Below are positions 53,474 through 62,941 of a stretch of DNA of 64,000 nucleotides, one piece after another (position 1 is the stretch's first letter; each line of letters begins with the position of its first letter). The position numbers were made by a program, and so were the translations under genes. The notes beneath the pieces were generated by a model. It was not told the origin of the DNA and searched no databases. It saw only the letters and a program-made list of their open reading frames with translations. Source of the DNA: Streptomyces cellostaticus. GTDB lineage: Bacteria > Actinomycetota > Actinomycetes > Streptomycetales > Streptomycetaceae. The stretch is from assembly GCF_023630175.1 (NCBI RefSeq), contig NZ_JALLIN010000022.1, positions 1 through 64,000 on the forward strand. Direction: 5' to 3'.

Positions 53474-53901
53474 GGGGTAGTCACATCCCAACGTCGTTCC
53501 GAAGTGCGGTCGCCATCCGGTTTGCCACTCTGCGCGGGTCCAAACACCCCGCCCCCGCGCCGCGGCCTCCCGCCGCACGGGTTCTCGCGGCCGCTCCTCC
53601 TCCGCCGCCGGATTCACGGGCCGGCCCGCCCCGCGGATCCGGCCCGCCCCGCGGGTCCGGCGCGCCCCGCCCCGGACGGCTCGTGCCCGCCGGCGCCCGG
53701 GTCGGGAGCGGCCGGCCGTGTCCTGGTCGTGCGGTACGCGTTCGGCGTCCCCGGTGAGTGCCGTGCCACCCGCGTCCGGCCGGGTGGCCGGTGCCGTACG
53801 GCGGCCGCCCGGGGCGGTGAGCCGGCGGGCGGCCGGTTCCGTGCGGCGGGTGGTGAGGCGGCGCCTAGGGCGACCGGGATCGAATCCCGGCCCAGGCGGC
53901 A
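53474..53901. other. Intergenic region with tRNA-like hairpin
   Basis: A 428-base gap without a gene. Most is Pro/Arg-coding-like low-complexity GC. At 53862-53897 there is a hairpin resembling a tRNA T-arm with an acceptor-like partner (separate entry). Confidence 0.5.
53862..53897. terminator. T-arm-like hairpin, terminator or tRNA remnant
   Basis: CCGGG-ATCGAAT-CCCGG forms a 5-bp stem and 7-base loop like a tRNA T-arm, flanked by GCCTAGG and CCCAGGC that can pair outside it. No D-arm or anticodon arm precedes it, so it is not a working tRNA. It lies just past the stop of the small leftward gene at 53902 and may simply terminate it. Confidence 0.5.
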
Positions 53902-54084
53902 CTAGAAGACGGAGCCGGGGCCGCCCTCGCCGTCGTGCGGGTCGGGCTGGCAGGTGCGGCACAGTTCGTGTTCACCGTCACGGGTGACGACGGTTCCCCA
54001 GCCGAGGCAGTGCGCGCAGTGACGAGCGAGGCCGAGGTCGGGGTGGGGCGGCGGGAAGGGGCTGTGGTGGGCTCCGTAAGCCAT
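53902..54084 (-). CDS. Small CxxC...CxxC zinc-ribbon-like protein
   Basis: A 60-aa protein, MAYGAHHSPFPPPHPDLGL, then RHCAHCLGWGTVVTRDGEHELCRTCQPDPHDG. Two Cys pairs (CAHC and CRTC, about 16 residues apart) form a probable zinc ribbon. Such small Streptomyces proteins have no known function. The ATG at 54084 is chosen because a promoter-like TGGACA-N16-CATAAT lies just before it, which makes longer starts unlikely. GAGGAG lies about 13 bases upstream. Confidence 0.7.
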   Translation of the reverse strand: MAYGAHHSPFPPPHPDLGLARHCAHCLGWGTVVTRDGEHELCRTCQPDPHDGEGGPGSVF

Positions 54085-54122
54085 ACGGGGAGCGGCTCCT
54101 CGAGTCGCGGTCGCGGTCCGAA

Positions 54123-54155
54123 TGACTTCCATTATGTCCGACTTTTTCCTTATGT
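54123..54155 (-). promoter_or_regulatory. Promoter with direct repeat for the zinc-ribbon gene
   Basis: On the minus strand, TGGACA and CATAAT are 16 bases apart. Both elements lie within a direct repeat of GGACATAA. This is the most AT-rich stretch for some distance. Confidence 0.55.
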
Positions 54156-54185
54156 CCACACTTTCGTGTCACTCAGTGCCATGTA

Positions 54186-55229
54186 TCACCCGAGAGTGCC
54201 CTGGCGCGCCTCCCGCCACAGGTCCACACCGCCGTCGGTGGCCAGCTTGTCGATCTCGGCCAGCTCCTCGGCGGTGAACTCGAGGTTCTCCAGCGCGGCG
54301 ACGTTCTGCTCGAGCTGCTCCGTGCGCGAGGCACCGATGACCAGCGAGGTGACCCGCTCGTCACGCAGTGCCCAGGCCAGCGCGAGCTGCGCGAGACTCT
54401 GCCCGCGGCGCGCGGCGACGTCGTTCAGGGCGCGCAGCCGGTTCCGCATGTCCTCGGTCAGCCAGGCCGGGTCGAAGGACTTGCCCGCAGCGGCCCGCGA
54501 GTCCCCGGGCACGCCCTCCAGGTAGCGGCCGGTGAGCAGCCCCTGGGCGAGCGCCGTGAAACCGATGACGCCGAAACCCTCCTCCTCGGCCGTGTCCAGC
54601 AGGCCGTCGGTCTCGATCCAGCGGTTGAGCATGCTGTACGACGGCTGGTGGATCAGCAGCGGCGTGCCCAGTTCGCGCAGGATGGCCGCGGCCTGCCGGG
54701 TGCGCTCCGCGTCGTAGGAGGAGATGCCGACGTACAGCGCCTTGCCCTGGCGGACGGCGGTGTCCAGCGCGCCCATCGTCTCCTCCAGCGGCGTGGTCGC
54801 GTCCAGCCGGTGCGAGTAGAAGACGTCCACGTAGTCCACGCCCATGCGCCGCAGCGACTGGTCCAGCGAGGCCAGCACGTACTTGCGGGAACCACCGCCC
54901 TGTCCGTAGGGGCCGGGCCACATGTCCCAGCCCGCCTTGGTGGAGATCACCAGCTCGTCCCGGTAGGGCGCGAGGTCGCTTCGCAGCAGCCGGCCGAAGT
55001 TGATCTCGGCGGCGCCGTACGGCGGGCCGTAGTTGTTGGCCAGGTCGTGGTGGGTGATCCCGAGGTCGAAGGCGCGCAGCGCGATCTCGCGCTGGGTCTC
55101 GAACGGCCGGTCGTCGCCGAAGTTGTGCCAGTAGCCCAGGGACAGGAGCGGGAGGTCCAGTCCCGAGCGGCCGGTGCGCCGGTAGCGCATGGTGCCGTCG
55201 TAGCGAGCGGGGTCCGCGACGTGGTTCAT
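54186..55229 (-). CDS. Aldo/keto reductase (YghZ-like)
   Basis: A 347-aa NADPH-dependent reductase. It begins MRYRRTGRSGLDLPLLSLGYWHNFG, and has the catalytic Asp/Tyr in FDLGITHHDLANNYGPPYGAAE, the Lys in ISTKAGW, and the His in YVDVFYSHRLD. The closest named relative is L-glyceraldehyde-3-phosphate reductase YghZ. It detoxifies aldehydes or ketones in the cytoplasm. The ATG at 55229 has GGAG 8 bases upstream. Confidence 0.92.
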   Translation of the reverse strand: MNHVADPARYDGTMRYRRTGRSGLDLPLLSLGYWHNFGDDRPFETQREIALRAFDLGITHHDLANNYGPPYGAAEINFGRLLRSDLAPYRDELVISTKAGWDMWPGPYGQGGGSRKYVLASLDQSLRRMGVDYVDVFYSHRLDATTPLEETMGALDTAVRQGKALYVGISSYDAERTRQAAAILRELGTPLLIHQPSYSMLNRWIETDGLLDTAEEEGFGVIGFTALAQGLLTGRYLEGVPGDSRAAAGKSFDPAWLTEDMRNRLRALNDVAARRGQSLAQLALAWALRDERVTSLVIGASRTEQLEQNVAALENLEFTAEELAEIDKLATDGGVDLWREARQGTLG

Positions 55230-55738
55230 CGGGTCGTCTCCGGGTGGTGCCGTAGGGGTGCCCTTCGTGTGCGAGAGGGCACTTCCCACCCTGCGCCTCC
55301 ATGATTCGTAAGTCCAACCACCACCTGTCATGGCATTGAGCGGTCCGGTTTCTGAATCGGTGCCGCGCCGGGCACCGGTCGGGGCCGCGATCACTCCGCT
55401 GTGTGGCGAGTGCGAGGCAGGGCGGCCCAGGTGCCGATCGACGGCTCGCGGCCGATGGCCGGTTCGCAGGAGGAGCGGCGGGGGCTGATCACCACCTCGA
55501 AGCAACCGTACGCGGTCGCGCGGGAGCGGGCCGGGCCGCCGGGGCCGCCCGTCGGCCCGTCGGTCCGGCGGAGCGCACCGCCCGATCCGGCGCGCGTCGC
55601 TCCGGGCGGGTCCGCGGGCCGCAGCGACCGGCCCCGGCGGCCCGGCGAGGAGGGGCCCGGCGTACTCGCACGCCGGGCCCTCGACGGGGAAGGATGGGCT
55701 CCGAGCGATCGATCACACCGATGCGGAGGAGCGGACTC
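55230..55738. other. Intergenic region, no gene seen
   Basis: A 509-base gap between divergent aldo/keto reductase and phosphoglucomutase genes. Reading frames crossing it are Arg/Pro-rich shadows. No clear palindrome or RNA structure is seen. Promoters for both genes should lie here, the likeliest near 55280-55360, which is less GC-rich. Confidence 0.5.
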
Positions 55739-57379
<1,641 letters not shown>

Positions 57380-57399
57380 TCCCGGCCGACCGCGCGACC

Positions 57400-57425
57400 G
57401 GCCCCGGCGCACCCGTGCCGGGGCC
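57400..57425 (+). terminator. Hairpin terminator after pgm
   Basis: GGCCCCGGC pairs with GCCGGGGCC across a short loop, with a one-base bulge. It lies 20 bases past the pgm stop and ahead of the converging SGNH gene. Confidence 0.65.
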
Positions 57426-57440
57426 ATCCGCGCGCGGTGC

Positions 57441-58364
57441 TCAGCCGCGCCCGCGCCCGTGCCCGTGGTCCAGCCGGTCCCGCACGGCCCGCGCCATGGC
57501 GTCCTCGCCGCGTGCGTTGGGGTGTGCGGGGGCCGCCGGCGCGGCCGGCTGGAGCGGCTCGATCCAGCGGTCGGCGGGCGCCTTGCACATGTCGTGGCCC
57601 ACCGTGGGCCCGTAGGTGTCGGCGTAGTCGACCCGGTTCCACGCGGCGACCGTGCGCAGCATCAGGTTCAGCCGCTTCTCGGTGTCCCGGAGATAGGGGA
57701 AGTCCTTCGCCGCGAACGGAACCGCCGGGAAGCAGCCGACGCCGTCCTCGGGGAGCAGGTCCGGATAGCCGACGAGGAGGACCCGCGCGTGCGGCGCGCG
57801 CCGGTGCACGGCCCGCAGCACCCGGTCGACCTTCGGCGCGGTGCGCAGGACGGCGAGGGCCAACTGGTCGTAGCCGCCCCCCTTGTAGAAGCGTTCGCAG
57901 GGATTCCCGGCCGGCTCCTGGGCGCCGAGACGGGCGCAGGTGCTGATGATGGAGCCGAATCCGACGTCGTTGCCGCCGATCTGGACCGTCACCAGGTCGG
58001 TGCTGCGGTCCAGCGCGTCGAGCTGGGCCGCGTTGCCGCCCTGGGCCTGCCACATCTCCTTCGTCGTCGCCCCGGCGCAGCTCACGTCCTTGAACGCGCT
58101 CGCTCCGCGCCACGACGCAAGCAGCGAGGGGTAGTTGTGGTCGGAGCGGGCGCATTCGGCGTCCACCTGAGCCGGGATGAGCGGGCCCGAGGTGTACGAG
58201 TCCCCGAGGGAGACGTACCTGAGCCCGTGGCCGTGTCCGGCGGGGTGGGCGGTGGCGGGCACCGTGGCGGCGGCGACGAGGGCGCAGCCCCCGAGTGCCG
58301 TCCCCAGTACGGCGGTCCCCCGCCGGCCTCTCGCCCCGCCGGCCGCGCGCGTGTCGTTCGCCAT
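57441..58364 (-). CDS. Secreted SGNH/GDSL lipase-esterase
   Basis: A 307-aa exported hydrolase. The signal peptide covers MANDTRAAGGARGRRGTAVLGTALGGCALVAAATVPATAHP. The SGNH blocks are YVSLGDSYTSG (Ser), DVSCAGAT (Gly), IGGNDVGFG (Asn) and HPNARGEDAMA (His). Four to six Cys residues in the mature part suggest disulphide bonds, as in Streptomyces phospholipase A/esterase. The ATG at 58364 has GGGAGG upstream. It is intact, unlike the SGNH remnant at 35326. Confidence 0.92.
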   Translation of the reverse strand: MANDTRAAGGARGRRGTAVLGTALGGCALVAAATVPATAHPAGHGHGLRYVSLGDSYTSGPLIPAQVDAECARSDHNYPSLLASWRGASAFKDVSCAGATTKEMWQAQGGNAAQLDALDRSTDLVTVQIGGNDVGFGSIISTCARLGAQEPAGNPCERFYKGGGYDQLALAVLRTAPKVDRVLRAVHRRAPHARVLLVGYPDLLPEDGVGCFPAVPFAAKDFPYLRDTEKRLNLMLRTVAAWNRVDYADTYGPTVGHDMCKAPADRWIEPLQPAAPAAPAHPNARGEDAMARAVRDRLDHGHGRGRG

Positions 58365-58566
58365 GGTTCCTCCCCCGGAAGCTGGGCACACGGACGGCCC
58401 GAGCGGCGGTCCGTTTTTCAACTGGGCCTGTATACCGCCCGGTAGGTCGCGTGGGCCATAACCGGGAAGGAACTCGTGGGAAGGAACGACAAGAGGGAGG
58501 GAAGGCGTGAGGCCGGCCGGGGGAGCGGCCGGCAGGATCGCGTGTGCCGCCCGGACGGGCTCGCCG

Positions 58567-59004
58567 TCAGACGCCCGCCGCCGGTCCGGACAGGGCGGCC
58601 GAGTCCGGCGCGGCGGCCGGCTCCAGCACGGCAGCCGTTCCCCCCGGGGTGGCGGGGTCCAGCAGGGGAGAGGCCTCCCGCGCGGAAGCCTGCCCCACCG
58701 AGGGGGCGGGACCCGGCACCGGAGACGCCTCCAGAAGCGAAGACGCCTCCCGCACGGGGGCGGGGTCCAGCACGGCGGTCGGCCCCAGCAGCGAGTCGTC
58801 CTCGGGGCGCGCCCCGGACAGCCGGTGACGGGCGGCGATCAGCGCCATGTCGACGTCCTTGGTACCCGTGGCGACGCACAGCGAGTAGGCGATGTCCGCA
58901 AGCCGCTGCCGGGCCTGCGGGGTGCTCTCCTCCGCTCCGAGCAGTGTGAGGGTCTCGTACTGGGCGATCAGGTCCTTCAGTACCGCGGGGTGTGCCATCA
59001 GCAT
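58567..59004 (-). CDS. DUF5133 family protein with long tail
   Basis: A 145-aa protein with the DUF5133 core MLMAHPAVLKDLIAQYETLTLLGAEESTPQARQRLADIAYSLCVATGTKDVDMALIAARHRL (about 1-62). It is followed by an 80-residue Ser/Pro/Ala tail with repeated EASPLL, EASPVPGP and similar blocks. The function is unknown. It is the second family member in the window, and its tail is unusual. The ATG at 59004 has GGCGGAT upstream. Confidence 0.78.
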   Translation of the reverse strand: MLMAHPAVLKDLIAQYETLTLLGAEESTPQARQRLADIAYSLCVATGTKDVDMALIAARHRLSGARPEDDSLLGPTAVLDPAPVREASSLLEASPVPGPAPSVGQASAREASPLLDPATPGGTAAVLEPAAAPDSAALSGPAAGV

Positions 59005-59364
59005 GAGATCCGCCTTTCCGGTGCGAAGCCGAGTTCGATCAAGTCGAGAGCCGACTACCCGCGCCCCGGCCCCGCATGTCCCCCGATCGGCCGCGGGCCC
59101 GATCCGTCCGGCGCTCCTCCTCCGAGGGCTGTCCCACGATCCCCGGCGGGCGCACGACGGCAGCCGCGGCACGTCGCCGTGTCGCCGGACCGCCCGGATG
59201 TGCCCGGCCCCCGACGACCCTCCGCCTTCGGCGCACCGCGTCCGCGCCGTGCGCCGATCCACCGGGGGCCACGGGACAGCACCCGGGCGGAGCCGATCAT
59301 GAGGTCCTCCGCGTGTGAAAGGCTGGCAAGGCTCATGTCCCCGCGTCCCAGGAGGAGTTGACGC
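59005..59364. other. Intergenic region, no gene seen
   Basis: A 360-base gap between divergent genes. I see no convincing frame or hairpin. The promoter for the rightward gene is probably within the last 100 bases. Confidence 0.5.
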
Positions 59365-60018
59365 ATGGCCGTCATCCACCGCACCACCCTCACACCGACC
59401 AAGCTGGAACTGCTGGCCCGGTGGCTGCCCACCCGCCCCTGGTACCGCGGGGGACCAGTGCCCGAACCGCGGAAGTCCGGCGGCTTCCGGCTCGACGATC
59501 CGGCGGGCGAGGTCGGGATCGAGTTCATGGTGACCACCGACACCTCCGGCCCCGAGCCGGTCGCCTACCTGGTCCCGCTCACCTACCGCGGAGCCCCGCT
59601 GGCCGGTGCCGAGCACGCGCTGATCGGCACCTGCGAGCACGGCGTGCTGGGCAAGCGCTGGGTCTACGACGGCTGCCACGACCCGGTACTGGTCACCGAA
59701 CTGCTCGCCCTGATCGAGGGCCGCGCCGGGGCCGTGGCGCAGAGCGTCACCGACACACCCGACCGGGAGGTGACCCGCGCCTACACCGGCGAGCCCTTCC
59801 CCCGGGACGCGTGCGTCCCGCGCCCGGCCGACGACGAGCACGGCACCCACCTGCCCGCGCCGCACGGCACGACCCTCCATGTGCACCGCGTCCCGGTCCC
59901 CGCCGCCGGGGACCCGGCGCTGCCCGGCGGGGATCCGCTCGGCCATGTCGCGGGCGGCTGGCCGGGTCCGCACGGCACCCGCCTCAACGCCGTCCTCATC
60001 ACCCTGGGCACCCGCTGA
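59365..60018 (+). CDS. Maltokinase N-terminal cap-like protein
   Basis: A 217-aa protein matching the cap domain found at the N-terminus of maltokinase (Mak_N_cap): MAVIHRTTLTPTKLELLARWLPTRPWYRGG, then VGIEFMVTTD, PVAYLVPLTYRGAPL and EHALIGTCEHGVLGKRWVYDGCHD. The kinase domain itself is absent, so it is a free-standing cap. Maltokinase makes maltose-1-phosphate, the GlgE substrate, so the protein may regulate or bind in that pathway. The ATG at 59365 has AGGAGG upstream. Confidence 0.82.
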   Translation: MAVIHRTTLTPTKLELLARWLPTRPWYRGGPVPEPRKSGGFRLDDPAGEVGIEFMVTTDTSGPEPVAYLVPLTYRGAPLAGAEHALIGTCEHGVLGKRWVYDGCHDPVLVTELLALIEGRAGAVAQSVTDTPDREVTRAYTGEPFPRDACVPRPADDEHGTHLPAPHGTTLHVHRVPVPAAGDPALPGGDPLGHVAGGWPGPHGTRLNAVLITLGTR

Positions 60019-60104
60019 ACGCCACACCCGCATGGCCCAATGTCCGGCCGGGGTGACACCACACGGCCGTATCCGGCGTGCGGTGCGGTCCGACCCCGGG
60101 TCAG

Positions 60105-60956
60105 ATGGATCCCGTGCGAAGCCATATAACCCTTCATCGCCGCCGCTCACGCTGGTCCGTCACCGGCGTTCTGACCGGCCTCCTGCTGTCCCTGACGACA
60201 CCCGCGGCCGTGCCGGCGCCGGCCGGCGGGTCCGTGCCCGAGCGCGGCAGCGCCTACATGGGCATCGGCGTACTGACCCACGACGGCGCCGGCCCCACGG
60301 ACGAGTTCACGCCGACGGCCCCCCGGACGACCCAGACCGAAGGGGTGGACGTCGCCAGCTACCAGGGCAACGTCGCCTGGCCGACGCTGTGGAGCAGCGG
60401 CGTCCGCTGGGCCTACACCAAGGCCTCCGAGGGGACGTACTACACGAACCCCTACTTCACGCAGCAGTACAACGGGTCCCGTGACGTCGGCATGATCCGC
60501 GGCGCGTACCACTTCGCGACGCCCGACACCACCACCGGCACCACCCAGGCCGACTACTTCGTCGACCACGGCGGCGGATGGTCCAAGGACGGCAGGACGC
60601 TGCCCGGTGTGCTGGACATCGAGTGGAACCCGTACGGCGACGACTGCTACGGAAAGTCGCACAGCGGGATGGTCACCTGGATCCGCGACTTCCTGGACCG
60701 CTACAAGGCCCGCACCGGCCGCCACGCCGTCATCTACACCGCCACGAGCTGGTGGACCCAGTGCACCGGCAACTACGGCGGCTTCGCCGCGAACAACCCC
60801 CTCTGGGTCGCCCGTTACGCCTCCTCGGCGGGGACGCTGCCCGCGGGCTGGTCGGCGTACACGATGTGGCAGTACACCTCCACCGGTCCGACGGTCGGCG
60901 ATCACGACCGGTTCGACGGAGCCCTGGACAAGGTCGTCGCGTTCGCGAACGGCTGA
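60105..60956 (+). CDS. Secreted GH25 lysozyme
   Basis: A 283-aa exported muramidase. The signal peptide is about 1-40 (SVTGVLTGLLLSLTTPAAVPAPAG). The GH25 domain begins TEGVDVASYQGNVAWPTLWSSGVRWAYTKASEGTYYTNPYF, with the catalytic acid pair in LPGVLDIEWNPYG, and ends TMWQYTSTGPTVGDHDRFDGAL. It cleaves peptidoglycan glycan strands, either for wall turnover or against rivals. The start is set at the ATG at 60105; a GTG at 60114 is possible. Neither has a strong ribosome site. A good terminator follows. Confidence 0.92.
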   Translation: MDPVRSHITLHRRRSRWSVTGVLTGLLLSLTTPAAVPAPAGGSVPERGSAYMGIGVLTHDGAGPTDEFTPTAPRTTQTEGVDVASYQGNVAWPTLWSSGVRWAYTKASEGTYYTNPYFTQQYNGSRDVGMIRGAYHFATPDTTTGTTQADYFVDHGGGWSKDGRTLPGVLDIEWNPYGDDCYGKSHSGMVTWIRDFLDRYKARTGRHAVIYTATSWWTQCTGNYGGFAANNPLWVARYASSAGTLPAGWSAYTMWQYTSTGPTVGDHDRFDGALDKVVAFANG

Positions 60957-61072
60957 CGTGCCGGCTGCGGGCGGGGTCCCGGCCGCAGCCGGCGTCAGGA
61001 CGGGACGGCCAGGTGCCCGGTCCTCCACCGGTCCCTGTCGCCCGGGGCGCGACGGACGCCACCGGCGCCACC

Positions 61073-61102
61073 GGCGCCGCCGGCCTGCCGGCCGGCGGCG
61101 CC
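61073..61102 (+). terminator. Hairpin terminator after the lysozyme gene
   Basis: A perfect 13-bp stem (61073-61085 with 61090-61102) and a 4-base loop. It lies between the lysozyme gene and the converging permease gene. Confidence 0.75.
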
Positions 61103-61182
61103 CTGCGGCGCATCGCCTCTGTTCCACGCGCGACGCGCACCGGGTGCCGTCGCCGCGGGTGCGCATGCCCCGTCCGTCACGC

Positions 61183-62211
61183 TCAGGGCGGAGCCGGGCG
61201 CAGCGCACGCACCACCGCCCAGATCACCGAGACGAACGGGACGGCCACGACCGCCCCGATCACCCCGGCCACGATGCTGCCCGCGATGACCGACACGGCG
61301 ACGACGAGCGGATGCAGGCGGACCGCCCAGCTCAGCACCAGCGGATGCAGCACATGACCCTCGAGCTGGCCGATGACGACGATGAGCACCAGCACGGCCA
61401 GGGCCGTCAGCGGCCCGCGCCCGGCGAGGGCCACCACGGTGGCCACCCCGAGCGCCACCGGCGAGCCGACCAGGGGCACGAACGCGGCGAAGAACTCCAG
61501 CAGCGTCAGGGGCAGTGCCAGCGGTACCCGCAGCACGAGCAGGGCGATGCCGACGAGTACGGCGTTGGTGGCCGCGACGATGATGATCCCCCGGGTGTAC
61601 CCGGCGAACGTCCGCCACGCCGTGCTCCCCGCCCGGTCCCAGGCCGCGCGGGCGCCGCCCGGCAGGAGCTGGTCGCGCGCCCAGGCCCACAGGCGCTCAC
61701 CGGAGTGGATGAAGAAGACCGAGGCGAAGAGCGCGAGCGCGCCGCCGGTGACCAGTTCCACCACCCTGCCGAGCTGCGTGACCGCGCTGCTGAGCAGTCT
61801 GGACCGGTGGGCGTCGATGTAGTCCGTCACCTGGTTCTCCAGGGCGGAGAGCCGGCCCGGGCTGAGCCGGAGCGGCGGACGCTGCAGCCACAGTTCGATC
61901 CGGTGCACCCCGCCGCGGAACTCACCCACCAGCGTGGCCGATTCGCTCGCCACGGCATTGCCGACGAGGGCGAACAGGGTGAGCAGCAGCAGCGAACTGC
62001 CGAGCAGGGCGACGGCGACGCTCAGTGGCCGGGGCAGGGCGCGGTCGAGCAGATCGGCGAGCGGGCGCAGGACCGAGGTGACGATGAGGGCGACGAACAG
62101 CGCCACGGCGATGAGCTGGAAGCGGCCGAGCACGGTGAAGACGCCGTACACCACGACGCCGACCAGGATGAGCCGCCAGGCGTAGGCCGCGGTGATCCGC
62201 AGCCAGGGCAT
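61183..62211 (-). CDS. AI-2E family transporter (PerM/YhhQ-like permease)
   Basis: A 342-aa membrane protein with about eight spans. It has the family pattern: a front pair (LILVGVVVYGVF, LIAVALFVALIVTSVLRPLADLLDR), a soluble middle segment, and a rear block with FFAAFVPLVGSPVALGVATVVAL and GHVLHPLVLSWAVRLHPLVVAVSVIAGS. Members export small molecules or ions. The autoinducer-2 link is only proven for one branch. The start is uncertain: ATG at 62211 or an upstream GTG, with no clear ribosome site. Confidence 0.82.
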   Translation of the reverse strand: MPWLRITAAYAWRLILVGVVVYGVFTVLGRFQLIAVALFVALIVTSVLRPLADLLDRALPRPLSVAVALLGSSLLLLTLFALVGNAVASESATLVGEFRGGVHRIELWLQRPPLRLSPGRLSALENQVTDYIDAHRSRLLSSAVTQLGRVVELVTGGALALFASVFFIHSGERLWAWARDQLLPGGARAAWDRAGSTAWRTFAGYTRGIIIVAATNAVLVGIALLVLRVPLALPLTLLEFFAAFVPLVGSPVALGVATVVALAGRGPLTALAVLVLIVVIGQLEGHVLHPLVLSWAVRLHPLVVAVSVIAGSIVAGVIGAVVAVPFVSVIWAVVRALRPAPP

Positions 62212-62557
62212 GATCCGCGCCGTCACCGCCGCGTCGGTGGCGGGCGTGGCGCGCGCCGGGAGCCGCACCGGGTGCGCGGGCCGGCTGCCCAGCACCGTCC
62301 CACGCGTCCGGTGCCCCCGGCCCGTCCGCCGTCCCGGACCGCCCACCCGGCCTCCCGCGCACTCGACGTATCGAAGCTGTGACGTTCGGTCACCGGCGAG
62401 AACGTTACGGGCAGAGCCGTGCCGCTTCGGCGCAACGCGCCCGTCCCCGCGGGCGCCGTCCGATTCCACCGACGCGCCGGGGAGCCGCAGGACTTTCGCA
62501 CGCCCGGGCGCCGGGCCGGGCACTCGTCCGCCGTACTCGCAGGGAGGAGTTCTCGAG
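62212..62557. other. Divergent intergenic region, no gene seen
   Basis: These 346 bases lie between the divergent permease gene and the small membrane gene. I see no strong palindrome. The permease may start further upstream and use part of it. The stretch just before 62558 carries AGGGAGGAG as a ribosome site. Confidence 0.45.
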
Positions 62558-62941
62558 ATGGCCCTCGTCGCGCTTGTGCTGCTTCCCGCGCTCGCCGTGC
62601 TGCTCTTCGGCCTCGACCGGATCGAGGACCGCTGGGTCACCCGGCCCTCCGGGCCGCGGCACGCCCGGCGGCGGCCCTTCTTCCGGCGCACCCGCCGGCG
62701 GGGGCGCCACCGGCCGGTCCCGGCCGCCCGCCGCCCGCCGCCGCATCCCGCCCGCCCCCGCGGCGTGCCGCCCGGCGCGGGTGTCCGCGCCGCCCCCGGC
62801 GAACGCCGAGCGACGCCGAGCGACGCCGAACGTTCAGAAAACGCGCCGTGCGAGCCGCTTGGTGGAGCTATCCGACCGACCCTGACGAAACGCCGCACCG
62901 GTTCTTCACGGCACCCCGTGAAAGGACGAACATGCCGCGTC
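62558..62941 (+). CDS. Small membrane protein frame that runs into hypX
   Basis: The ATG at 62558, with a very good AGGGAGGAG, opens a frame beginning MALVALVLLPALAVLLFGLDRIEDRWVT, one membrane helix followed by an Arg-rich tail. The frame meets no stop before the hypX ATG at 62942 and continues in the same frame into HypX. So either it encodes an N-terminal extension of HypX, or a stop was lost through a frameshift, perhaps at the 10-bp repeats near 62805-62830. Only the first 35 or so residues look like real protein. The end given is arbitrary. Confidence 0.5.

Noticed and set aside
53878..53898. Possible complete tRNA gene
   Set aside because: Only a T-arm-like hairpin and acceptor-like strand are present; no D-arm or anticodon arm lies upstream.
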